This document shows, piece after piece, positions 1-8,322 of a stretch of DNA of 44,638 nucleotides. The notes under the pieces are model-generated. The model did no database searches. It was not told where the DNA came from and was given only the letters and a program-made list of their open reading frames with translations. Origin of the DNA: Streptomyces sp. HPF1205 (GTDB taxonomy: Bacteria > Actinomycetota > Actinomycetes > Streptomycetales > Streptomycetaceae); assembly GCF_020400825.1 (NCBI RefSeq), contig NZ_JAINVH010000047.1, positions 1 through 44,638 on the forward strand, given 5' to 3'. A program made the translations under genes and the position numbers. Every line of letters begins with the position of its first letter. The stretch's first letter is position 1.

Positions 1-219
1 CGGCCGCGCCAGTTCGGCGCGCATGAGCAGCGCGAGCACGCCGCCGATGATGAAGAACGCGAACGACGTGATCAGGTACAGGCTGCCGATGGTCTTGTGG
101 TCGGTGGTGCTGAGCCACTTGACCACGACGGAGCCGCGGTCGTGCCGCCGGATGGGGATTTCGTCCTCGTACGAGTCGTCGGCCTCCGCCGCGCCCTGAG
201 GTTCGTTGAGAATGCTCAT
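1..219 (-). CDS. ctaD: Cytochrome c oxidase subunit I, N-terminal part (runs off the left edge)
   Basis: Subunit I of the aa3-type cytochrome c oxidase, the haem-copper catalytic subunit in the cytoplasmic membrane. Only the first 73 codons are in the window. They begin with an acidic cytoplasmic N-terminus, followed by the conserved segment KWLSTTDHKTIGSLYLITSF that opens the first transmembrane helix of actinobacterial CtaD. The ATG at 217-219 overlaps the ctaC stop codon (ATGA), so the two subunits are translationally coupled in a ctaC-ctaD operon. The haem and CuB ligands lie outside the window. Confidence 0.95.
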   Translation of the reverse strand, partial: MSILNEPQGAAEADDSYEDEIPIRRHDRGSVVVKWLSTTDHKTIGSLYLITSFAFFIIGGVLALLMRAELARP

Positions 220-1208
220 GTGGTCTTGGGCTCCGAGTTCTTCGCGTTGCCCGTGGTGGGAATGCCGGCCGGGATGTAACCCGTCTGACCCTTCGCCGCC
301 AGGTCCTTGAGGTGCTGCTGGTACTGCTGCGGCGTCACGACCTTGACGTTGAACAGCATCCGGGAGTGGTCCTGCCCGCAGAGCTCGGCGCACTTGCCCT
401 TGAAGTCACCGATCTTGTTCGGCGTCACCTGGAAGACGTTGGTGTGGCCGGGGATGACGTCCATCTTCATCAGGAAGGGGATGACCCAGAAGGAGTGGAT
501 CACGTCGCGCGAGGTGAGCACGAACCGCACGGTCTGCCCCTCGGGCAGCCACAGGGTCGGGCCCGGCAGGCCCGTGTCCGGGTCCACGCTGGCGGGAGTG
601 CCCACTTCGTAGACACCCTCGTCGCCGGGCGTGAAGTCCAGCTTGCTCGCGGGGATCGCGGACAGCTGGCTGGGCACGGTGGCTCCGGTGGCCGGGTTGC
701 CGTCCACGTCGGCCACGTAGTTGAAGCCCCAGCTCCATTGGAAGCCGACCACGTTGATCACGTTCTGCGGCTTCTTGGAGGTCTCGAGCAGCTTCGACTC
801 GTCCCGTGCGGTGAAGTAGAAGAGCACCGCGATCACGAGGATCGGCACGAACGTGTAGAGCGCCTCGATGGGCATGTTGTAGCGGGTCTGCGGAGGGACC
901 TCCACCTTGGTCCGGCTGCGCCGGTGGAAGATCACGCTCCACAGGATCAAGCCCCAGACAAGGCAGCCCGTCGCCAGCGCGGCGGCCCAGGATCCCTGCC
1001 ACAGGGAGAGGATCCGGGGTGCCTGTTCCGTGGCGGGACTGGGCATGCCGAGTCGGGGATAGTCCTTGTACGAGCAGCCAGTGGCGGTCGCCAGGACCAG
1101 GCCCGCGGCCAGCGCCCGCGGCAGCCATCGCCGTACCGGGCGCCGCGACGTGGAAGTACCTCCCACGCCAGTCTGGCCGTGGGGGAGGTCGGAGCCGTTG
1201 GGACTCAC
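216..1208 (-). CDS. ctaC: Cytochrome c oxidase subunit II (CuA subunit, lipoprotein)
   Basis: Accepts electrons from cytochrome c (in actinobacteria from the bc1 complex) through the binuclear CuA centre and passes them to subunit I. The 330-residue protein has a lipoprotein-type signal peptide ending in ATGC, then two transmembrane helices (ALATGCLVWGLILWSVIF and TFVPILVIAVLFYF). The periplasmic cupredoxin domain ends with the CuA ligand signature CAELCGQDHSRM (C-x3-C-x3-H-x2-M). The GTG start at 1206-1208 has the Shine-Dalgarno-like GGAAGG 6 nt upstream. It is first in the ctaC-ctaD operon and divergent from the desulfurase gene. In M. tuberculosis ctaC likewise opens this conserved gene neighbourhood. 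Confidence 0.96.
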   Translation of the reverse strand: MSPNGSDLPHGQTGVGGTSTSRRPVRRWLPRALAAGLVLATATGCSYKDYPRLGMPSPATEQAPRILSLWQGSWAAALATGCLVWGLILWSVIFHRRSRTKVEVPPQTRYNMPIEALYTFVPILVIAVLFYFTARDESKLLETSKKPQNVINVVGFQWSWGFNYVADVDGNPATGATVPSQLSAIPASKLDFTPGDEGVYEVGTPASVDPDTGLPGPTLWLPEGQTVRFVLTSRDVIHSFWVIPFLMKMDVIPGHTNVFQVTPNKIGDFKGKCAELCGQDHSRMLFNVKVVTPQQYQQHLKDLAAKGQTGYIPAGIPTTGNAKNSEPKTT

Positions 1209-1430
1209 GTAGCGCCTTCCCGAGAGTCTCGCCCGCGCGTGTCGAGTGTTCCGGCCGTCTGCTGGTCGGTCGGCCCGTGCGCGGACACCAGGTGTGGATG
1301 TTTATGCGGACCAAACCCTACTGGACGCTATTTGGGGTCGCGCGGCCAGGGGGTACAACGCGCCGGGCCTCACTCCGAAGGGGCGCCGAAGGGGTGGAAT
1401 CACCCGTTCCGCGCCCGTGGCACCCGGCAT

Positions 1431-1460
1431 CCGACAGCGCCCGGAGGCGGGTTGTACCGT
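1431..1460 (+). promoter_or_regulatory. Probable leaderless promoter of the desulfurase-TusA gene
   Basis: CCGACA (1431-1436), an 18-nt spacer, then TACCGT (1455-1460). The GTG start codon at 1467 begins 7 nt after the -10 box, and no Shine-Dalgarno sequence precedes it. Transcription would therefore start at or next to the start codon. Inferred from spacing and hexamer match only. Confidence 0.45.
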
Positions 1461-1466
1461 GCTGAC

Positions 1467-2843
1467 GTGTCCTATTTCGACATGGCTTCGGCCGCTCCGC
1501 TGCACCCCGTGGCCCGCGAGGCACTGAACGCGGCACTTGACGAGGGATGGGCCGACCCGGCCCGGCTCTACCGCGAGGGCCGCCGGGCGCGGCTGCTGCT
1601 CGACGCGGCCCGCGAGGCCGCGGCGGAGGCGGTGGGCGCTCGCCCCGACGAACTCGTCTTCACTCCTTCGGGGACAAGGGCGCTGCACTCCGCGGTTGCC
1701 GGCGCGATGGCCGGGCGGCGCAGGACGGGCCGGCACCTGGTCCGGTCCGCGGTCGAGCACTCGGCGGTGCTGCACGCGGCCGAGCCGTACGACGTCACGT
1801 CGGTGGGCGTGGACCGCTCCGGCCTGGTCGCCGCCGGGGACTTCGCGGCGGCGCTGCGCGCGGACACCGCGCTGGCCTGCCTGCAGTCGGCGAACCACGA
1901 GGTGGGTACGGTCCAGCCGGTCGCCGAAGTGGCCGACCTGTGCCGGGCGTCGGGGGTGCCGCTGCTGGTGGACGCGGCGCAGTCGCTGGGGTGGGGACCG
2001 GTCGAGGGTGCGTGGTCACTGCTCGCCGGCAGTGCGCACAAATGGGGCGGACCGCCCGGAGTCGGACTCCTGGTGGTGCGCAAGGGGACCCGGTACGCGC
2101 CCCAGGAGCCCGCGGACGAACGGGAGTCGGGCCGCTCGCCGGGCTTCGGGAACCTGCCCGCCGTCGTCGCAGCGGCCGCGTCGCTGCGCGCGGTGCGCGC
2201 CGAGGCCGCGGCGGCCGCGCGGCGGCTGTCCGACCTGGTGGACCTGATCAGGGCGCGGGTCCCGGACCTGGTCCCCGACACCGAGGTGGTGGGCCACGAC
2301 CGGCTGCGGCTGCCGCACCTGGTCACCTTCTCCTGCCTGTACGTGGACGGCGAGGCCCTGCTGACGGCCCTGGACCGGGCCGGGTTCTCGGTGTCCTCCG
2401 GTTCGTCGTGCACGTCGAGCACGCTGACCCCCAGCCATGTGCTCAAGGCGATGGGTGTGCTCTCCGAGGGCAACGTGCGGGTGTCGCTGCCGCCGGCCAC
2501 CACCCGGGCCGAGGTCGACCGCTTCCTGGAGGTGCTGCCGGGCGTGGTGGCCGGGGTGCGGGCCGAGTTGGGCGCGCCGGAGGCGGTCGGGGCCGCCCCC
2601 TCCGGAACTCCGGACGAGGGCGGCCTGCTGGTCGACGCGCTCGGCAAGCGCTGCCCGATCCCGGTCATCGAGCTGGCCAAGGTGGTCGGCGACGTACCGG
2701 TCGGCGGCCTGGTGACCGTCCTGTCCGACGACGAGGCGGCCCGCCTCGACATCCCCGCGTGGTGCGGGATGGTCGGCCAGGAGTACGTGGGGGAACGCCC
2801 GTCCGCCCGCGGCGCCGCCTACGTGGTGCGCCGCAGGGCCTGA
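1467..2843 (+). CDS. Cysteine desulfurase fused to a TusA-type sulfur-carrier domain
   Basis: Residues 1 to about 370 are a class V aminotransferase fold of the NifS/IscS type, which takes sulfur from cysteine as an enzyme-bound persulfide. The PLP lysine is K192 in SAHKWGG and the persulfide cysteine is C315 in SSGSSCTSSTLTPSH. Residues from about 385 to the end (458) are a TusA/SirA-like domain with the CPxP signature (C396, RCPIPVIELAK). Donor and acceptor of the persulfide relay are therefore on one chain. In E. coli IscS and TusA are separate and serve tRNA thiolation and molybdenum-cofactor synthesis. The GTG start at 1467 sits 7 nt after a -10 box. The client pathway is not visible here, but ErpA and NadA nearby suit a sulfur/Fe-S context. 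Confidence 0.9.
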   Translation: MSYFDMASAAPLHPVAREALNAALDEGWADPARLYREGRRARLLLDAAREAAAEAVGARPDELVFTPSGTRALHSAVAGAMAGRRRTGRHLVRSAVEHSAVLHAAEPYDVTSVGVDRSGLVAAGDFAAALRADTALACLQSANHEVGTVQPVAEVADLCRASGVPLLVDAAQSLGWGPVEGAWSLLAGSAHKWGGPPGVGLLVVRKGTRYAPQEPADERESGRSPGFGNLPAVVAAAASLRAVRAEAAAAARRLSDLVDLIRARVPDLVPDTEVVGHDRLRLPHLVTFSCLYVDGEALLTALDRAGFSVSSGSSCTSSTLTPSHVLKAMGVLSEGNVRVSLPPATTRAEVDRFLEVLPGVVAGVRAELGAPEAVGAAPSGTPDEGGLLVDALGKRCPIPVIELAKVVGDVPVGGLVTVLSDDEAARLDIPAWCGMVGQEYVGERPSARGAAYVVRRRA

Positions 2844-2881
2844 ACGGCCGGAACTCCCGGTCCAGCGGGACCCGAGCGGTC

Positions 2882-3859
2882 TCAGTCCCGCAGGTGGGCG
2901 CGGACCTCGGACGCGGCGTCGTCGCCGTACGCCTTGGTGAAGCGCTCGACGAAGTGCGCGCGGCGCAGCTCGTACTCCTGGGTGCCGACGGTCTCGATGA
3001 CGAGGGTGGCGAGCATGCAGCCGACCTGCGCGGCGCGTTCCAGGCCGACGCCCCAGGCCAGGCCGGACAGGAAGCCGGCGCGGAAGGCGTCGCCGACGCC
3101 GGTCGGGTCGGCCTTGGCCTCCTCCTCCGGGCAGCCGACCTCGATCGGCGGCTCGCCCTCGCGGTCCACGCGGACGCCCCGGGCGCCGAGGGTGGTGACG
3201 CGCGTACCGACCCGCTCCAGGATCTCGTCGGCCGACCAGCCGGTCTTGGACTCGATGAGGCCCTTCTCGTACTCGTTGTTGAACAGGTACGCGGCGCCGT
3301 CCACGAGGGTGCGGATGTCGTCGCCGTTCATGCGGGCGATCTGCTGGGAGAAGTCGGCGGCGAAGGGGATGCCGCGGGCGCGGCACTCCTCGGTGTGCCG
3401 GATCATCGCTTCGGGGTCGTCGGCGCCGATGGACACCAGGTCGAGACCGCCGACCCGGTCGGCGACGTGCTGCAGCTCGATCAGCCGGGCCTCGCTCATG
3501 GCTCCGGTGTAGAAGGAGCCGATCTGGTTGTGGTCGGCGTCGGTGGTGCAGATGAAGCGGGCGGTGTGCAGCACCTCGGAGATCCGCACGGAGGCGGTGT
3601 CCACACCGTGCCGCTCCAGCCAGGCCCGGTACTCACCGAAGTCGTTGCCCGCCGCGCCGACGAGGACGGGCCGCACGCCCAGCTGCCCCATGCCGAAGCA
3701 GATGTTGGCGCCGACCCCGCCGCGGCGCACCTCCAGGGCGTCGACCAGGAAGGACAGCGACACCGTGTGCAGCTGGTCGGCCACGAACTGGTCGGCGAAC
3801 CGGCCCGGGAACGTCATCAGGTGGTCGGTGGCGATGGATCCGGTGACGGCGATACGCAC
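2882..3859 (-). CDS. PfkB-family carbohydrate/adenosine kinase
   Basis: 325-residue ribokinase-superfamily sugar or nucleoside kinase. The N-terminal glycine-rich sugar-binding region (GGVGANICFGMGQLG, about residues 47-61) and the C-terminal anion-hole/catalytic motif DPTGVGDAF (catalytic base D257) are both intact. Its position between ctaC and erpA matches M. tuberculosis adoK (Rv2202c), shown to be an adenosine kinase, so adenosine is the most likely substrate, though ribokinase or fructokinase activity cannot be excluded from sequence. The GTG start at 3857-3859 has AGGAG 9 nt upstream. It is convergent with the desulfurase gene (38-nt gap) and divergent from the membrane-protein gene. 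Confidence 0.88.
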   Translation of the reverse strand: MRIAVTGSIATDHLMTFPGRFADQFVADQLHTVSLSFLVDALEVRRGGVGANICFGMGQLGVRPVLVGAAGNDFGEYRAWLERHGVDTASVRISEVLHTARFICTTDADHNQIGSFYTGAMSEARLIELQHVADRVGGLDLVSIGADDPEAMIRHTEECRARGIPFAADFSQQIARMNGDDIRTLVDGAAYLFNNEYEKGLIESKTGWSADEILERVGTRVTTLGARGVRVDREGEPPIEVGCPEEEAKADPTGVGDAFRAGFLSGLAWGVGLERAAQVGCMLATLVIETVGTQEYELRRAHFVERFTKAYGDDAASEVRAHLRD

Positions 3860-4390
3860 GGTGGCTGACTCCTGGGGGCCTGTGTCGGGGGGTGGGCCTG
3901 TGTCGGGGGACCTGTGGCGGCGGGCGGGACCTGGGCGGACCCGGGGTTCGGGGAACCACCCGATAGTAGGGCTTTCTCCGCGGGGACCACGTGTCCAGGG
4001 TCGCAGACATGAGCGGTGTCCCGCCCGTGCTTCTCCCCCCTTCCCAGCCGGCCGAACCGCCGGTCGCCGAAAGCGGCCGGCCGGCGGCTGCCGGCGCGCG
4101 GCCGGGCTCGGGAGGGCCCCCGGCCACCGCGACGCGGCCCGCGTGACCCCGGCCGGCCTGCGGCGTGTCACCGTGCCGCCGGTGTCCGCCCATGTGGTGG
4201 AGGGGGACGCGGGGTACGCGGACCGGGCCGCGGCACCGGCCGGATTCCACCCGTTCGGCCGAGCGGCGAGCCCCCGTGGCGGCGCCCGGGCCGACGTCCG
4301 GGCCGACGCCCGCGGAACCGGTCGGCGGCTCGCCGCGTCCCATCGGCACCAAGCGGTCACCAGACGGTGAGCAAGCCGAAGGAGCACGCG
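3860..4390. other. 531-nt divergent intergenic region with an 18-nt tandem repeat
   Basis: Holds the promoters of the divergent kinase and membrane-protein genes. On the minus strand TACTAT (complement of 3963-3968) is a good -10 box for the kinase, about 105 nt upstream of its start, with no convincing -35. In that leader the 16-mer GGGCCTGTGTCGGGGG occurs at 3876-3891 and again at 3894-3909, a period of 18. A 76-codon frame from GTG 4143 to 4370 on the plus strand has G/C-biased third positions in its first half but no recognisable domain, so I do not call it a gene. Confidence 0.5.
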
Positions 4391-6124
4391 GTGAGCAGCG
4401 AGCACGACGAGGACGCCCGCACAGGTGAGGACACCGGCACGGAGGCGCGGGAGCCCGGCCGGGACGAGGACCGCGGACCCGCCCGCAGGTCGCGGCTGGT
4501 GGTGGCCTGCGTTGCCGCGGCCGTGCTGCTGGCCGGGGGCGGCGGCGCCTGGTGGGCGGCCGCGGCGGGCGGCGGCTCCTCCGACGCGGGTGGGAACCGC
4601 CCGTCGGGGAACGGCGAACCGCGGGACGCGAGCGCGCCGGAGGGTTGGCCCGTCGCGGGTGCCGTGTACAAGCTGACGGGGACGCTTCCGGCCCACGGTC
4701 CGAAGAGCGCCCCGGTCTACCGCCCGTCGGGCCGGGTGGGCCAGGACGAGGTACGCCGGCTCGCCACCGCGCTGGGCCTGAGCGGCCCGGTCGTCGACGA
4801 TCAGGGCTTCTGGCGGGTGGGTACGGCGCCGGGCACCGGCACCGGGCCCGTCCTGACCGTGGGCAAGGAGGGCCCGGCCACATGGTCGTACCTGCGGGCC
4901 GCGCCCCCGGTCCCGCACATGCGGCCGGACGCCACCGGGAACCAGGGCCCGGCCGCCTCCCCCGCGCCCGGCGGCGCCGGTCCCGCCTCCGGGGCTTCCA
5001 CCTCCTCGCACCCGGGGTCCGGTGCTTCCGTTTCCTCGGGCCCGGCCGCCGCCGCCTCCTCCGGCGCCTCGGCGCCGGACGTCGCGGCCGCCCCGTCGGC
5101 GGTGGCCACGCCTGCCCCCGCCCCGCGGAACACGGTGATCACCTATACGGCGAAGGCGGCCGACCCCGCCGAGCCGCCGGTGTCCGAGGCGAAGGCGATG
5201 TCCGTGGCCGCCCCCGTCCTGGCGGAGCTGGGCCTGTCCGGCGCGCGGACCGACGCCTCGCGGACGCTCGGCCCGATGCGGACGGTGACCGCGGACCCGG
5301 TGGTCGGCGGACTGCCCACGTCCGGCTGGAGCACCCAGCTGGAGATCGGCCACGACGGGAAGCTGGACGAGGGCTACGGGCGGCTCGCGCCGCTCACCGC
5401 GGGCGGCACCTACCCGGTGGACGGCGCGGCCGCCGCCTTCAAGCGGCTCGGCGCCGAAAGCGCGGCCACGGCCACCGTGTGCTCGGCCCCGGTCCCGAGT
5501 GCGACGCACCCGTCCGACGACAAGAAGCTGCCGCTGTCGCGGCCGTGCATGTCGGCCGGCAGCCCCCGCACGATGGAGGTGCGCGGCGCGGCCTTCGGGC
5601 TGTCGGCGCAGTTCATGTCGGGTACGCAGGAGTTGGTGCCGTCCTGGCTGTTCGACGTCGCGCCCTCCGGCGTGCGGACGACGTCCGTGGTGGCCGAGCC
5701 CGCGGTGCCCGCCGCCGACCTGTCCGGCGGCTCGGCGGGGACCGAACCGGGTCAAAGCGGTCCCGGCCGGTCCGCTCCTGGCCGGACACCGTCGCCGGGC
5801 GTGAACCCGGGCGGCCCCGACATGCCGGGACCGGCCATGCCGTCCGACCCGCGGGCGCCGCTGCACGTGAAGCCGACCGGCTACCGGGCGAGCGGTACGA
5901 CCCTGACCCTGACGTTCTTCGGCGGCGTGTGCGACACGTACAAGGCCACCGCGGACGAGAGCGCGACGCAGGTGCGGGTGAACGTGACGGCCACGCCCAA
6001 GCCGTCGGTCCGCGTGTGCCCGATGATCGCCCGCAGCTTCACCGTGTCGGTGCAGCTCAAGCAGCCGCTGGGGGACCGTACCGTGGTGAACGCCCAGGAC
6101 GGGCGGCCGGTCAAGGGACAGTGA
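4391..6124 (+). CDS. Large one-pass membrane protein of unknown function
   Basis: 577 residues: an acidic, charged cytoplasmic N-terminus (about 1-35), one transmembrane helix (RLVVACVAAAVLLAGGGGAWW) and a long extracytoplasmic part. This has a Ser/Ala/Pro-rich linker (roughly 180-240) and a C-terminal domain containing a cysteine pair (GGVCDTYKA and VRVCPMIA) that could form a disulfide. GTG 4391 was chosen because GAAGGAG at 4378-4384 lies 6 nt upstream; the in-frame GTG at 4367 has no such site. It occupies the place of M. tuberculosis Rv2203 between adoK and erpA. Conserved in Streptomyces; I know no assigned function. Confidence 0.85.
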   Translation: MSSEHDEDARTGEDTGTEAREPGRDEDRGPARRSRLVVACVAAAVLLAGGGGAWWAAAAGGGSSDAGGNRPSGNGEPRDASAPEGWPVAGAVYKLTGTLPAHGPKSAPVYRPSGRVGQDEVRRLATALGLSGPVVDDQGFWRVGTAPGTGTGPVLTVGKEGPATWSYLRAAPPVPHMRPDATGNQGPAASPAPGGAGPASGASTSSHPGSGASVSSGPAAAASSGASAPDVAAAPSAVATPAPAPRNTVITYTAKAADPAEPPVSEAKAMSVAAPVLAELGLSGARTDASRTLGPMRTVTADPVVGGLPTSGWSTQLEIGHDGKLDEGYGRLAPLTAGGTYPVDGAAAAFKRLGAESAATATVCSAPVPSATHPSDDKKLPLSRPCMSAGSPRTMEVRGAAFGLSAQFMSGTQELVPSWLFDVAPSGVRTTSVVAEPAVPAADLSGGSAGTEPGQSGPGRSAPGRTPSPGVNPGGPDMPGPAMPSDPRAPLHVKPTGYRASGTTLTLTFFGGVCDTYKATADESATQVRVNVTATPKPSVRVCPMIARSFTVSVQLKQPLGDRTVVNAQDGRPVKGQ

Positions 6125-6143
6125 CCGGTACGCCTGCACAAAG

Positions 6144-6176
6144 AAGCGGCGGCACCTGGTGGGGGTGCCGCCGCTT
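6144..6176. terminator. Bidirectional hairpin terminator
   Basis: AAGCGGCGGCACC (6144-6156) and GGTGCCGCCGCTT (6164-6176) form a perfect 13-bp stem around a 7-nt loop. It lies between the convergent membrane-protein gene and erpA, so it can serve both strands. Confidence 0.85.
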
Positions 6177-6210
6177 TCTGCCGCTCGGCGGGAGTCGCCG
6201 GTGGCGGGAC

Positions 6211-6564
6211 TCAGTGGAAGGAGTCGCCGCAGGCGCAGGAGCCCGTCGCGTTCGGGTTGTCGATGGTGAAGCCCTGCTTCTCGATGGTGTCCACGAAGTC
6301 GATCGAGGCGCCGCCCAGGTACGGGGCGCTCATCCGGTCCGTGACGACCTTGACCCCGCCGAAGTCCTTGACGACGTCGCCGTCGAGCGAACGCTCGTCG
6401 AAGAAGAGCTGGTAGCGCAGGCCCGAGCAGCCACCGGGCTGAACGGCGACCCGCAGCGCGAGGTCCTCACGGCCCTCCTGCTCCAGCAAGCTCTTCACCT
6501 TGGCGGCCGCGGCGTCGGACAGGATGATGCCCTCGCTCGTGGTGGTCTCGTCCTGAACCGTCAT
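6211..6564 (-). CDS. erpA: Iron-sulfur cluster insertion protein (A-type carrier)
   Basis: 117-residue HesB/IscA/ErpA-family carrier that receives Fe-S clusters from the scaffold and delivers them to apo-enzymes. The three ligand cysteines are present: one in PGGCSGLRYQL and two in the C-terminal GSCACGDSF. ATG 6562-6564 was chosen because CGGGAG lies 8 nt upstream; an in-frame GTG three codons earlier (6573) overlaps that site. It is convergent with the membrane-protein gene and divergent from nadA, whose product needs a 4Fe-4S cluster. M. tuberculosis has the same gene (Rv2204c) in this position. Confidence 0.95.
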   Translation of the reverse strand: MTVQDETTTSEGIILSDAAAAKVKSLLEQEGREDLALRVAVQPGGCSGLRYQLFFDERSLDGDVVKDFGGVKVVTDRMSAPYLGGASIDFVDTIEKQGFTIDNPNATGSCACGDSFH

Positions 6565-6884
6565 CTGCTTCACTCCCGGGTTGTACGGACTTCTGGGTAT
6601 CGATGGCCAACAGCGGCCCTCGCGGATTCATTCCGTGCCGGAGCGGCCGTCGCGGTACTCCGCGTCGTCCCTCTCCGTGCCCGCTTCTGTCCTCCTCCAT
6701 GCTCGCACACGGCCGGATGATGCGGCCGCGGCAGCCGCCGGACGCCCCTACGTGCCCCTTTTCACCCGCGCGCGCCCCTGGCGGGCAGGTGTCCCCGCCG
6801 GGGCCGGCGCTCGCCTCCACTCGGGCCGGCGCCCGCCTCGGCCCCGGCCGCTGCCCGCCTCCGCCCCCGTACTCCGGGGAATGC

Positions 6885-6918
6885 GTCACATTGACGAGAC
6901 CAGTGTCGTCAATGTGAC
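6885..6918. promoter_or_regulatory. Perfect 13+13 bp inverted repeat, candidate operator of nadA
   Basis: GTCACATTGACGA (6885-6897) is repeated exactly in inverted orientation as TCGTCAATGTGAC (6906-6918), with an 8-nt spacer. The arm centres are 21 nt apart, two helical turns, so a dimer could bind one DNA face. It is strikingly AT-rich for this sequence and its right arm covers a -35 candidate. A repressor site for NAD synthesis is the simplest reading; I cannot name the regulator. Confidence 0.65.
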
Positions 6919-6943
6919 ACGAAGCGGCTATGATAGATAGCGT
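6914..6943 (+). promoter_or_regulatory. Probable nadA promoter
   Basis: GTGACA (6914-6919, 5 of 6 to TTGACA), an 18-nt spacer, and TAGCGT (6938-6943), a typical streptomycete -10. A second possible -10, TATGAT, is at 6929-6934 but has no good -35. The -35 is embedded in the right arm of the inverted repeat. Confidence 0.55.
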
Positions 6944-6992
6944 CAAGTAGACGAAAAGGTCTGCTGTGCCGCAAAGAAAGGGCTACGGGCCC

Positions 6993-8177
6993 GTGACCAC
7001 CACCGAAACGCCGGCCGACGCGCTGGACGTACAGCCCACTCCCCTCGCCCTGCTCCTGCTCGGCCGCGAGTCCGACCCGCGCAGCGAGCGCGGCGTGGAC
7101 TGCCCCGGCGACCTGCCCGCCCCGTCCGACCCCGACCTGGTGGCACGCGCCCGGGCCGCGAAGGCGCGCCTGGGCAGCAAGGTCTTCGTCCTCGGCCACC
7201 ACTACCAGCGCGACGAGGTGATCGAGTTCGCCGACGTGACCGGCGACTCCTTCAAGCTGGCCAGGGACGCGGCGGCCCGGCCCGAGGCGGAGTACATCGT
7301 CTTCTGCGGGGTCCACTTCATGGCCGAGTCCGCGGACATCCTCACCACGGACCGGCAGCAGGTCGTCCTCCCCGACCTGGCGGCCGGCTGCTCCATGGCG
7401 GACATGGCGAGCGCGGAGCAGGTCGCCGAGTGCTGGGACGTGCTGACCGAGGCCGGCGTGGCGGACACGACGGTCCCGGTGACCTACATGAACTCCTCGG
7501 CGGACATCAAGGCGTTCACCGGGCGGCACGGCGGCACCATCTGCACCTCCTCCAACGCCCGGCGGGCCCTGGAGTGGGCGTTCGAGCAGGGCGAGAAGGT
7601 GCTGTTCCTGCCCGACCAGCACCTCGGCCGCAACACCGCGGTGCGCGAGATGGGCTTCTCGCTCGACGACTGCGTGGTCTACAACCCGCACAAGCCGGGC
7701 GGCGGGGTGAGCGCCGAGCAGCTTCGCGCGGCGAAGATGATCCTGTGGCGCGGCCACTGCTCGGTGCACGGCCGCTTCTCGCTGGACTCGGTGCGGGAGG
7801 TCAGGGACCGCATACCCGGTGTCAACGTCCTCGTGCACCCCGAGTGCAGGCACGAGGTGGTCGCCGCCGCCGACCAGGTGGGCTCGACCGAGTACATCAT
7901 CAAGACCCTCGACGCGGCCCCGGCCGGCTCGGCGTGGGCCGTGGGCACCGAGCTCAACCTGGTGCGGCGGCTGGCCAACGCCCACCCGGACAAGCGGATC
8001 GTCTTCCTCGACCGCACCGTCTGCTTCTGCTCCACCATGAACCGCATCGACCTGCCGCACCTGGTGTGGGCCCTGGAGTCGCTGGCCGACGGCAAGGTGG
8101 TCAACCGCATCCAGGTGGACGCCGAGACCGAGCACTTCGCCAAGCTCGCCCTGGAGCGGATGCTCGCCCTCCCGTAA
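6993..8177 (+). CDS. nadA: Quinolinate synthase A
   Basis: Condenses iminoaspartate with dihydroxyacetone phosphate to quinolinate, the precursor of NAD. About 394 residues, long form of NadA. The three 4Fe-4S ligand positions are present: C105 (FCGVHF), C285 (PECRHE) and C344/C346 (TVCFCSTMN). Substrate-site motifs LGHHYQRDE, HFMAESADIL and YMNSSADIKA are intact. GTG 6993 starts the protein VTTTETP, as I recall for homologues; the in-frame GTG at 6966 has a better-spaced AAAGG upstream and could be the true start, adding 9 residues. No nadB or nadC is adjacent. ErpA, transcribed divergently, is a plausible cluster donor. Confidence 0.95.
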   Translation: MTTTETPADALDVQPTPLALLLLGRESDPRSERGVDCPGDLPAPSDPDLVARARAAKARLGSKVFVLGHHYQRDEVIEFADVTGDSFKLARDAAARPEAEYIVFCGVHFMAESADILTTDRQQVVLPDLAAGCSMADMASAEQVAECWDVLTEAGVADTTVPVTYMNSSADIKAFTGRHGGTICTSSNARRALEWAFEQGEKVLFLPDQHLGRNTAVREMGFSLDDCVVYNPHKPGGGVSAEQLRAAKMILWRGHCSVHGRFSLDSVREVRDRIPGVNVLVHPECRHEVVAAADQVGSTEYIIKTLDAAPAGSAWAVGTELNLVRRLANAHPDKRIVFLDRTVCFCSTMNRIDLPHLVWALESLADGKVVNRIQVDAETEHFAKLALERMLALP

Positions 8178-8205
8178 CCCCCGCGCCCCGAAGGCCGTCG
8201 CGGGT

Positions 8206-8277
8206 CCGCGTCCAGGACGCGGTTCGCGTCCGCACCCTGGACGCGGTTGCGGCCCGCGCCCAGGACGCGGCTTCCCG
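8206..8277 (+). repeat. Three tandem 24-nt repeats downstream of nadA
   Basis: Units start at 8206, 8230 and 8254, each beginning CCGC and containing a near-palindromic core such as GCGTCCAGGACGC, so each can fold into a small hairpin. They differ at several positions. They fill much of the gap between nadA and the acetyltransferase gene. Confidence 0.8.
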
Positions 8278-8322
8278 GCCGTGTCCTTAACCGGCGGCGC
8301 CCCGGCGGCGGATGATGGAGCG

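Noticed and set aside
312..1466. Long open frame upstream of and continuous with the desulfurase gene
   Set aside because: It is antisense to ctaC, has no domain, and the desulfurase fold begins at 1467; high GC keeps such frames open.
4143..4370. 76-codon plus-strand frame in the 3860-4390 gap
   Set aside because: Third positions are fairly G/C-rich at first, but there is no ribosome site, no recognisable domain and the second half is Arg/Ala filler.
8206..8277. CRISPR array
   Set aside because: Units are directly adjacent with no spacers, degenerate, only three, and no cas genes are near.
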